The notes under the pieces were generated by a model. The model worked only from the letters and a program-made list of their open reading frames with translations, did no database searches and had not been told where the DNA came from. From contig OX463809.1 of the NCBI GenBank assembly GCA_949825045.1, forward strand, positions 709,501 through 773,500: DNA of 64,000 nucleotides. Reading direction: 5' to 3'. Position numbers and translations under genes: made by a program. Shown here piece after piece: positions 10,810 to 18,935 of this stretch. Source of the DNA: Argyresthia goedartella. Lineage: Eukaryota; Arthropoda; Insecta; Lepidoptera; Argyresthiidae. The first letter of the stretch is position 1. Each line of letters starts with the position of its first letter.

Positions 10810-11580
10810 TGTATATATTTTACAATGGCTGCAAAATTACAATTATATATTTACATCACTGCCGCATTTTTTTTCGACAGCTAATGAAAAATCGGATTAC
10901 AGCTGTTCTTTTTCAGTCATATTTTCCATAATTTGAAAACTACTGAACCGATTTGGATTGAACTTACATTTTTCCCAAAGTTAAGTAAGCAGATAACTTA
11001 TTATAGAAAACAACATTTACAAAGCCGAGCTTATCTCCTTTACTTACAGCAAACCATGACTGATATCTACACAAGTAACTTTGATAAAAGACTTTGATTC
11101 AATGTAAAGTGTATTTTCTTCTTTATAGAGCATTTAAGTTAATGATTTTATTACATTTAATTTATTTAAAAGTAACACGTTCATTTAAAGCTGCAAACAA
11201 GAAGTAAATTATATAAAGGGTGTAACAGCAAGGTGTAGTCAAATAAAGGGGATTGTTATGGAGATCATTCTGAACATTTTTTGGGCCGGGCGATCAGCTA
11301 TTTTGATGACGACTACAGAGGGCTACCGGAGCTCCTGAGTCCTGGTTATTTAATGGGTTGGGACTTGGTTTAATAAAGTTTAATTGAAATAGGTTTTTTC
11401 TAAAGTTTTACTTTTTGTTTAAAATATAATTATGATTTACAGATTTATTATTTCATGTTAAGAACTATAGATTTAAAGATTTATGTCAAAACTATTTTAT
11501 ATTTAGACAGTTGTATGGAAAACATTGACGTGTGACGTCATTTTACATTGTTGTCAAACGGTGCCCTTTTAACACAAAAT
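10810..11580. other. No gene recognised
   Basis: AT-rich sequence. A non-repetitive GC-richer stretch near 11275-11340 (GGGCCGGGCGATCAG...GAGCTCCTGAG) has no open frame or partner copy here. Confidence 0.35.
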
Positions 11581-11586
11581 TATGCC

Positions 11587-11850
11587 TACGAGCTCCGTAG
11601 TCTAGTGGTTTTATGCTCGCTTTTCACCCAGGAGATGCGGGTTCCAATCTGGTGCTGACTATGTACCATTGGGATTAGTAATTTATCTTAAGTTCATTAT
11701 AGGGACGTTCTAACAGTGATGGACAACGTCGTGAGAAAACCTTCAATATCCATAGCTGCGACGATGGGCAAACTCCCTGTCACGCAAAATTGAGTATGGA
11801 AAGACTGGCTAAACGTGAGCCAGCCAGCCGTAGCCTTTAGCTTATATATT
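11587..11850 (+). mobile_element. tRNA-derived SINE A, copy 1
   Basis: Begins GAGCTCCGTAGTCTAGTGG, an A-box-like tRNA head, followed by a B-box-like GGGTTCCAATC at 11639. The body carries GGACGTTCTAACAGTGATGG, CATAGCTGCGACGATGG and CCCTGTCACGCAAAATT. The same order is found at 50603-50890 (+) and in part at 60380-60515 (-). It abuts the left end of the foldback element at 11855. Confidence 0.8.
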
Positions 11851-11854
11851 TAAT

Positions 11855-12643
11855 GGGTCCCGTACGTAGTTTCGAACAAAGCTGTAGCGACAAACGTAGT
11901 GGCGAAAAAATTTCAGCGTGTAATACCCTGGGGCGAAAAATTATTGAAGTGAAATCCACGAGGTCGAATGACACCGCAGCGAAAACGTTGTGGCGAAAAA
12001 CTTTCAGCGCGTTATACCCTGGGGCGAAAAATTATTGAAGTGAAATCCACGAGGTCGAATGATTGAATTGAATGTTGCAGCGACAAACATTGCTAACTTG
12101 ACTAAAATGAAATTTTTGATTATTATTGTAATTTAATAAAAAAATATAATTGTTTTTCATAATGTGAAGCAAATAGTGTTTCGTCCCATCGTGAGTGCTA
12201 AGCTACTGATCACAAATACTTTTCGACACAATGATGACCTCTGTGGCACCGCGGTTGTGGCTCTGACTACCATGCGCGAGGTCCCGGGTTCGATCCCCGT
12301 CTGGGGATACACAAAAAATATCCCTAGGTCTTCGATGTCTATATGTGTGTGCCGTCGCTGTATCTGGTTCCCACGATACAGGGTATCGTAGTTTGGGGCC
12401 AGGAGCAATGTATGTGCCTGTATGTAAATGCTTATGTTTACAATGTTTAGTGGAATTCGCTTCACTAATTTTTCACCCCAGGGTGTTACGCGCTGAAAGT
12501 TTTTCGCTACAACGTTTTCGCTGCGGTGTATTTCGACCTCGTGGATTTCGCTGCAATAATACTTCGCTCCAACGCACCACCCTGCAATTTTTTCGCCACA
12601 ACGTTTGTCACTACAACGTCTTTCGAAACTACGTACGTGACCC
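11855..12643. mobile_element. Foldback element with about 200-bp inverted arms, SINE B nested inside
   Basis: The left end GGGTCCCGTACGTAGTTTCG (11855) is mirrored by the right end ...CGAAACTACGTACGTGACCC (12643). The arms (about 11855-12090 and 12450-12643) consist of rearranged short phrases such as GTGGCGAAAAA, TTTCAGCG, CCCTGGGGCGAAAAATTATT and CCACGAGGTCGAAT. The left arm contains two tandem copies of an approximately 85-bp segment (about 11905 and 11990). There is no coding capacity. SINE B (12232-12445) lies in the centre and must be a later insertion. Confidence 0.8.
12232..12445 (+). mobile_element. tRNA-derived SINE B, copy 2 (best copy)
   Basis: Head CACCGCGGTTGTGGCTCTGAC followed by a clean Pol III B-box GGTTCGATCCC at 12288. 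The body contains ACACAAAAAATATCCC, TCTTCGATGTCTATATGTG, CCCACGATACAGGGTATCG and TTTGGGGCCAGGAGCAATG. The adjacent head/B-box structure marks a tRNA-derived SINE. Confidence 0.85.
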
Positions 12644-12890
12644 GTTTAGTAGAGGCTAGCAATGAAAAGGGAGAAATTTAATATATGTTCAGAATTTATT
12701 GAGGGCGGCTAAGCTTGGCTGTAAACTCATAGAAAGACTTCACGCGTAAGGTCCTGGACTCCCCTGTCAAATCTTCAGTAGTACTAAGCTGGATTCGGTA
12801 TGATGGGACGGCTTGATCTGGTCATGGAGCAGGTAGTGCTAGGCTAGAGTGGGTAGTCCTGGCCGGCAGTAAGACAGGGCCTGTAGCCGT

Positions 12891-13136
12891 TGTGCCGGCA
12901 CATACGCCCGCCACAAATATGCGGAAATATCTATTTCCACGTAATATTAAGATAAGTTGACGACCGTCACAGATAAGGTATATTTATATTCATCACGTAG
13001 TTTTGTAGTAAGTTGTATATAAGCTTAGTATTAACTATAATAAATTAGTCTAGTCTAGTCTGGTATTTGCGCGTATCTCAAGCCTTTTACTTTACTCCCG
13101 AAGATGTCGCTCTCCTTATAATTGCCTCATGGCAAA
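12891..13136 (+). repeat. Left LTR
   Basis: Starts TGTGCCGGCACATACGCCC and contains GTTGTATATAAGCTTAG (a TATA-like box near 13014) and an AATAAATTAG polyadenylation-like word near 13040. It differs from the right LTR by only a few substitutions and one base in CCTCATGG versus CCTCTGG. Confidence 0.9.
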
Positions 13137-13137
13137 G

Positions 13138-13152
13138 TGGTGACCCGACTTC
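13138..13152 (+). other. tRNA primer-binding site
   Basis: TGGTGACCCGACTTC lies one base after the left LTR. Its reverse complement ends in CCA, as expected for pairing with the 3' end of a host tRNA primer. The primer tRNA identity cannot be told from this alone. Confidence 0.75.
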
Positions 13153-14415
13153 TGAACATCATCAACCTTCGGTAATAGCAGCATGGACCCAGCCGCGAAG
13201 AAAACTCCGTGTGCTGCCACCTTAGAAGTGCAAGCAAGAAGCACTTCGTCCAAGATCGCCGAGCCCCGACTTCTGCATACCTATTTCAAACCACGCTGCA
13301 GAAATCCATAATCAAGACCCCACCCAAACCAAGACGACATCAAGCAAGCCATGACGGACCAGAAGCTAAAAGATTTCAACTGAAGATTTCCCGCATCGAA
13401 CTCAAGATAACGCAAGAATAAAGAACCGATAGTCAGCCGACTGCTGATTTATCAAAATGGAGCTCGCACCGGCAGAAAAAACGCGTCGGAAAATTCATTC
13501 ACAGCAAGCAGTTTTTTTCAAGTTCAAGACATAAGAAGCCGTTCCAGCCCCCAGAAGAGTATTGAAACATCATCGATATACTTAATTCAACGAATATTGA
13601 AATCATCCTGGAAGAACACCGCACGAAGAATAATCAAATCACTGAAGAGAGAGAGATATATATATATAAACGATTGGTGTACAAGATGTGCCCTATGTTG
13701 CCAAATCCCAAGGTTTCAGGCACACAAATTTCACCAATCGACAACTTAATATTCACTCAAGAGTGAAGACCACGCACGTACATATGACGTACGAGATCAT
13801 TGACTGCCTACAGCCAAGGTTACAGATTTAATGCTGACGCTGATTCAGCATAATCATCCTTGTGTAGGTACGGTCGCAATTATAAACAAACAGTGATTAC
13901 AATTTCAACGACGTGCGATGTAAATTGAATCATCGATTCCTGAAAAAACATGGGCGGCTGCAGCATCAGACGACTCTCCTGCGGATCTTTTCCAGTTATA
14001 GGTTAGGTTAGTATACTAACCGCGAAGCCCCATTTTCCTAGTGTTTTTGTGTTTTCCAGTTTTTAGTTTATTTTATGTAGTGTGCGGCCAGATACAAGGC
14101 TCGCCTGTAGGTAAATATTAAGTAATTCTTTAAACTTATGTAGAATTCACATAACCGTAGTTCGTTTATTTTTGTAATTCGTGTAAGATTAACTTTAGAT
14201 TAAGTTGAAGTATGCGCTATTACTGTCTAGTTTTGTTTAACAGTAACTTTCCTTATATATAAAAATAGATTAAGTTAAAGTGTGCACAATTAAGATCTGG
14301 TTTTATGTTTATTAAAATACTACTAGTTATTATTGCAGTTGATATAAGTTTGTTATGGTATCTAACTTAGATTTTTTTCCATTGTTATAAGTACATTCAT
14401 TTTATTTTTTTCCCT

Positions 14416-14425
14416 AAAGGGGGAG
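14416..14425 (+). other. Polypurine tract
   Basis: AAAGGGGGAG just upstream of the right LTR (four bases before TGTGCC) is the expected plus-strand primer of an LTR element. Confidence 0.8.
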
Positions 14426-14429
14426 TATC

Positions 14430-14674
14430 TGTGCCGGCACATACGCCCACCACAAATATGCGGAAATATCTATTTCCACGTAATATTGAGATAAGTTGAC
14501 GACCGTCACAGATAAGGTATATTTATATTCATCACGTAGTTTTGTAGTAAGTTGTATATAAGCTTAATATTAACTATAATAAATTAGTCTAGTCTAGTCT
14601 GGTATTTGCGCGTATCTCAAGCCTTTTACTTTACTCCCGAAGATGTCGCTCTCCTTATAATTGCCTCTGGCAAA
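14430..14674 (+). repeat. Right LTR
   Basis: Near-identical to the left LTR and followed directly by the GCCGT target duplication at 14675-14679. Confidence 0.9.
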
Positions 14675-14679
14675 GCCGT

Positions 14680-15105
14680 GTAGTCGGTGGATCAGCCCTA
14701 TAAAGAACAGTAGTCTGAGTACCGAGAGATAAAGAGGTGACTGCAATGCATCCATCTTTGACTTCCAGGCACGACAACTCATCGGAGAGCCGCGAAGAAA
14801 CCTAACTATCGTAGGCATTGCAATCGTAAACTAGCTGTAGAGATAGAAAGAACACAGAAATTGTATAAACAGCAACAGCAAAGAATAGCTACGAGCTACA
14901 CAGATAAGTACCCTAAATCCGGGGTATTCACAAACGATAGCATTCGTTACTAGTAACATTCTATAACGTAAAGCTAAACACACAAAACTGCCTAAATAAA
15001 AAACATATTTAGGACAAAAAAGAGGAACCCTCCTTTAGGTACGTAGATCAGAATCAGAATGGAGTTGATGATGAAAAAAATGAGTCGTGAAAATCTTATT
15101 TTAAA
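14680..15105. other. No gene recognised
   Basis: Flank of the LTR element. A minus-strand open frame of 74 residues (14818-14594) runs into the LTR itself, so it is chimeric and not a gene. The remaining sequence has no partner in the window. Confidence 0.4.
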
Positions 15106-15107
15106 AT

Positions 15108-15545
15108 ATTTTATCTACACACTTATCATAAACCCTCTTTAGTGCGTACAAAAACCGCACGTTACAATCAGCATAATGTTATACTACTTTGTAAAAACTC
15201 ATTTCTTATCTGAAAAATTACACATAATGTGTAATTTTTCTACATATTATGACATTCAAATTTCGAACGCCGACGCCCGCCTGCGTGAAGTTGGTACTAC
15301 AGAACAAGCTAAACAACTGCAGAGCCACAATGCCGGTCAAACATGCGGTTCCTGAACACATTAAAGAGAGCTTATGATATGTGTGTAGATAAACTAGTGT
15401 ATGTAACTGTACATAATTAGGCATTAAAACTCTCGAGTGATATTATTATGAAACTCGCCTACGGCTCGTTTCATAAACCCACCCTCGAATATTAATGCCC
15501 TCCATTATGTAACAGTCACATAAACTACTATAAAATAATAAAGTA
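15108..15545 (-). repeat. MITE-like repeat M, copy 1
   Basis: About 430 bp and related to 29690-29837 plus 31860-32185, 43325-43715 and a scrap at 59455-59510. Diagnostic words (minus strand) are TAATGGAGGGCATTAAT, ACTCTCGAGGG or similar, AACGAGCCGTAGGCGAGTTT, GCCTAATTATGTACAG, TTTATCTACACACATATCAT, a GCGGGCGTCGGCGTTCG core, and a palindrome ATTACACATAATGTGTAAT at 15218-15236. It contains an open frame starting MPNYVQLHTLVYLHTYHKL that recurs in the other copies. No terminal inverted repeat is obvious. Confidence 0.8.
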
Positions 15546-15822
15546 GATAAACAACCAGTATCAATGAAGCAAACCAAAATATGAAGTTTCTATTTCCAAT
15601 AACTACAAATTAAATAAAATTAATATAACAACCTGTTACACCACATCGACATGTTGTAATAGACAACTAATTTCCACTCACACACAATTTTGTCGTAGTA
15701 GAAGTTTTGGCTTCCACATAAAGGCGTTACCCTGAATGTATTTGGGTCTTTCTGCGTGCTTGGTGTCAGTAATGACATAAATAGTAATGCTGTAGCGAAG
15801 AGACCCTTGACTGGTTTTCCAC
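15546..15822. other. Spacer before minisatellite
   Basis: AT-rich with no gene. The minus-strand frame 15826-15620 starts inside the minisatellite and is not credible. Confidence 0.4.
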
Positions 15823-16697
15823 GCATTCGACGACGTCTATCTGGTATTTCTTGAGCCGCGCTTGGTGACGCATTCGACGAAGTCTATCTGGTATTTCTTG
15901 AGCCGCGCCTGATGACGCATTCGACGACGTCTATCTGGTATTTCTTGAGCCGCGCCTGATGACGCATTCGACGACGTCTATCTGGTATTTCTTGAGCCGC
16001 GCTTGTTGACGCATTCCACGACGTCTATCTGGTATTTCTTGAGCCACGCCTGATGACGCATTCGACGACGTCTATCTGGTATTTCTTGAGCCGCGCCTGA
16101 TGACGCATTCGACGACGTCTATCTGGTTTTTCTTGAGCCGCGCCTGATGATGCATTCGACGACGTCTATCTGGTATTTCTTGAGCCGCGCCTGATGACGC
16201 ATTCGACGACGTCTATCTGGTATTTCTTGAGCCGCGCCTGATGACGCATTTGACGACGTCTATCTGGTATTTCTTGAGCCGCGCCTGATGACGCATTCGA
16301 CGACGTCTATCTGGTATTTCTTGAGCCGCGCTTGGTGACGCATTCAACGACGTCTATCTGGTATTTCTTGAGCCGCGCTTGGTGACGCATTCGACGACGT
16401 CTATCTGGTATTTCTTGAGCCGCGCTTGGTGACGCATTCCACGACGTCTATCTGGTATTTCTTGAGCCGCGCTTGGTGACGCATTCGACGACGTCTATCT
16501 GGTATTTCTTGAGCCGCGCTTGGTGACGCAAATCACGACGTCTATCTGGTATTTCTTGAGCCGTGCTTGGTGACGCATTCGACGACGTCTATCTGGTATT
16601 TCTTGAGCCGCACTTGGTGACGCATTCGACGACGTCTATCTGGTATTTCTTGAGCCGCGCTTGGTGACGCATTTTCCACGCATTCGACGACGTCTAT
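15823..16697 (+). repeat. 47-bp minisatellite, block 1 (about 18 units)
   Basis: The unit is GACGCATTCGACGACGTCTA followed by TCTGGTATTTCTTGAGCCGC and GCCTGAT or GCTTGGT. Two linker variants (GCCTGAT and GCTTGGT) occur in runs, suggesting local homogenisation. Block 1 ends at GACGTCTAT, where the large LINE insertion begins. Blocks 2 and 3 at 27082 and 28127 are the same array. Confidence 0.97.
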
Positions 16698-18348
16698 TCA
16701 GACTGCATCCTCCGGGCGGTCAGCTGTTCACGAAACGATAGCTGATAAATATTTTTAAAATTAATCTAATTAGTGTTATATTACTTACTAAATATAAGTG
16801 TAATTACTTGTTAGAATAGTTAAAACTTTGAACAATGTTTTGAGCTGCACACTACAACCAGAAGATTGCTCCTGCCACTGAAGCCACTTTAACTGTCAAC
16901 TGCCGATGAATTTGAATGCCAGAACGGAACACTACATATCCAGCTGAGTTCTTTGTTTTATCAAACTAATAGACTAACGCTACCATATAATTACCTACCA
17001 GTAGTACAGTTTCTAGCAATAATTGAACTGAGACTCGCATTCTAGTTGAAAAAATAACTTGAATACCGTTAGAAACAGTTTTCTGACTAGTTGACAATTT
17101 CATACAATTTAGCATAATTATTATCAGTAGAACGAGCCCATAACATCCCACTCAAAGGGTCCTCTCCCCTTTTTCCCACCCAGGAAATGTTGGTGTGATG
17201 AGATAGGTCTCCGGGACATAAATGGATGGTAGCAGCTCAAACAGAAAAACAAGTCCAGAATCTATTTTCTTCTAATAAATAACAAATTGTACTTCAGTAT
17301 AGGTTTACAGTGTCATTTATACAGGTTCAATTTCTCTAAAACACTCATAATATGGAGCTGAAACAGTCTTACAACCCAATCTCATAAAATTGTGATTTAT
17401 AAAATAAAATCTGTATGTTAGCTTCAATAAAATCCTTAGGCAATATCACACATTATATCATCGATTCTGTGCATTATATTCTCTTTGTTGTACACCAAAG
17501 GCCAAAAGCAAACGTCAGTCAGTTGTCAATCCAAGCAAAGAGTTGCGTTTATCTGAAAATTTATGTTGGTTGTTTTATTTTATTTTTTTGGTTTGAGCAT
17601 AGTAAATTTTGACATATCACTATACCATTTATTTTCTTTTTTAATTAAGTTTACGGTTTTGGATTCTCATCCTTCAGTGGACATCCACAGACCCTAAAGG
17701 AATAAAATAATTTACAACAGAGTTTTAGTTTGAAACTGACTTGCTTTACTTCTATAAATCACAAAAACATAAAACGCTTATTAAGGTGTAAAGAGGATTT
17801 TGCTCAAACAGGTGCACAAACATAAATTAGATATTTTTTGTAGGTAAGACTGCTATTGTTTATGTAAATGTTCTGTAGTATAAATTTAGGTAAATTGTAA
17901 GTATACATTAGGCCAGTACTAACATTGTAAGCTGGGAACTCAGTGTCTTGCTTGTGTTTATACTCGAGTATATACAGAGAAGGCATTGCATTGCACCTAC
18001 AAATTTGTGTCTTAATCTATTTAAAAGATCTGTCATATAAATTTAGGAACATTTGCTTCTTTTCTATAGAAATACCTCAGACAATAAGACCTTTCAAATA
18101 TTAGATTACCTACTAAATAGTAGTATTGTTACTAATATAGTGTTATTGTTAATACTAGTATTGTTGCAATTCCCATCACATTCCATCAACTTATTTATAT
18201 TATTTTACACTTGTCATTAAATTAACCAATAAAAACTGGCTAAAGTCAGTAGGGTAACCATACTCTCAGCTTACAAATTTTCTTAAAAAAACAAAAAAAA
18301 AAACAATTTGATACAAAAAAACTGTTGCATACCATTTCTACATTCCAG
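16698..18348 (+). other. 5' leader of the outer LINE
   Basis: 1.65 kb without a credible gene. It begins TCAGACTGCATCCTCCGGGC, with a TCAG start like arthropod initiator-type internal promoters of LINEs. It ends in an A-rich run and TTCTACATTCCAGC just before ORF1. The length is unusual, so other small insertions within it are possible but not resolved. Confidence 0.5.
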
Positions 18349-18487
18349 CATGGAGTCGAAAATAACCACACGAAGAGCTGAAATCAAGCTGCAGCTGCAC
18401 AACGCTCTTCAAGATCTATTAGCATCCAGAGAACTCAATGCTAAATATGAGCAAGAGAGAGCTGATAGCGAGCTGGAGATTGAGAAA
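18349..18487 (+). pseudogene. Outer LINE ORF1, N-terminal piece
   Basis: Starts ATGGAGTCGAAAATAACC. The protein begins MESKITTRRAEIKLQLHNAL and is rich in E, K, R, L and A, consistent with an alpha-helical coiled coil. It is cut after GAGAAA by the nested LINE and continues in the same frame at 22238. GAAA at 18484-18487 and 22234-22237 is the likely short target duplication. ORF1 proteins of this LINE group bind the element RNA. Confidence 0.8.
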
Positions 18488-18530
18488 GTATCAGTGTGGC
18501 ACTATCACAGCCAGTGCCACACTGATAATT

Positions 18531-18935
18531 TTCATGGGCAATAGGGGAGATGTGAACAAAAATAATTTAATAAAATTTTATGAAACATTGAATGGTCTTA
18601 GTGTGAAAAAAATTATATTGTTCACATTTCCCTACTGCAACCAATTGACACAAAATGAAAATGTATATAGACATAATATGAATATAACTATGTACAATTT
18701 ATGTACATATAATAATAAGTTTGATATTATTGACACTAACAATTATGTTAGTAATTATTTTACTATGACTAAAGGTACATTTTACCTTTCAAATTATTGT
18801 AAACGACAAATAGCTATGTCACTATTATATTTATGTGACATTACAGCCAAAAATTTGGCTTCTAACTCTGCTTTTACTGAGCAGCCTAATATGAATCTGG
18901 TATCAGACCAGAATAACAGGATGCATTTAAATTAG
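18531..18935 (+). CDS. Inner LINE ORF1, C-terminal part (SGNH-like)
   Basis: Partial protein beginning near MGNRGDVNKNNLIKFYETL and ending NNRMHLN before TAG (18933-18935). The order GN-x-x-D-V-N, KKIILFTFPY, FDIIDTNNYV, FTMTKGTFYLSNYCKRQIA fits the second half of the SGNH/esterase-like domain found in ORF1 of CR1-type LINEs; the N-terminal GDS block is missing through 5' truncation. The outer LINE has the same region at 23540-24018 (KIVLCAFPYKN). The last sense codons, CAT TTA AAT, form a slippery heptamer with the frame for ORF2. Confidence 0.7.
   Translation, partial: FMGNRGDVNKNNLIKFYETLNGLSVKKIILFTFPYCNQLTQNENVYRHNMNITMYNLCTYNNKFDIIDTNNYVSNYFTMTKGTFYLSNYCKRQIAMSLLYLCDITAKNLASNSAFTEQPNMNLVSDQNNRMHLN

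Larger units (their letters stand above)
12891..14674 (+). mobile_element. Non-autonomous LTR retrotransposon (TRIM/LARD-like)
   Basis: Two LTRs of about 245 bp (12891-13136 and 14430-14674) are nearly identical and flank only about 1.3 kb of internal DNA with no gag or pol. A primer-binding site follows the left LTR and a polypurine tract precedes the right one. GCCGT is duplicated on both sides (12886-12890 and 14675-14679), showing integration as one unit. The only internal open frame (13209-13421, 70 residues) matches no retroelement domain. Mobilisation would need proteins from another element. Near-identity of the LTRs indicates a young insertion. Confidence 0.9.

Noticed and set aside
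12260..12310. tRNA gene suggested by the GGTTCGATCCC box
   Set aside because: The cloverleaf does not close and the segment is the head of a repeated element; it is a SINE promoter.
13209..13421. Possible gag in the LTR element
   Set aside because: Only 70 codons, with no zinc knuckle or capsid-like motif; treated as non-coding.
15823..16697. CRISPR-like regular array
   Set aside because: Units are directly adjacent with no unique spacers, and the context is eukaryotic: this is a minisatellite. The same applies to 47994-50308.
18438..18530. N-terminal extension of inner ORF1 through the hairpin
   Set aside because: The frame crosses the outer ORF1/inner LINE junction, so it is a chimera and not a natural protein start.
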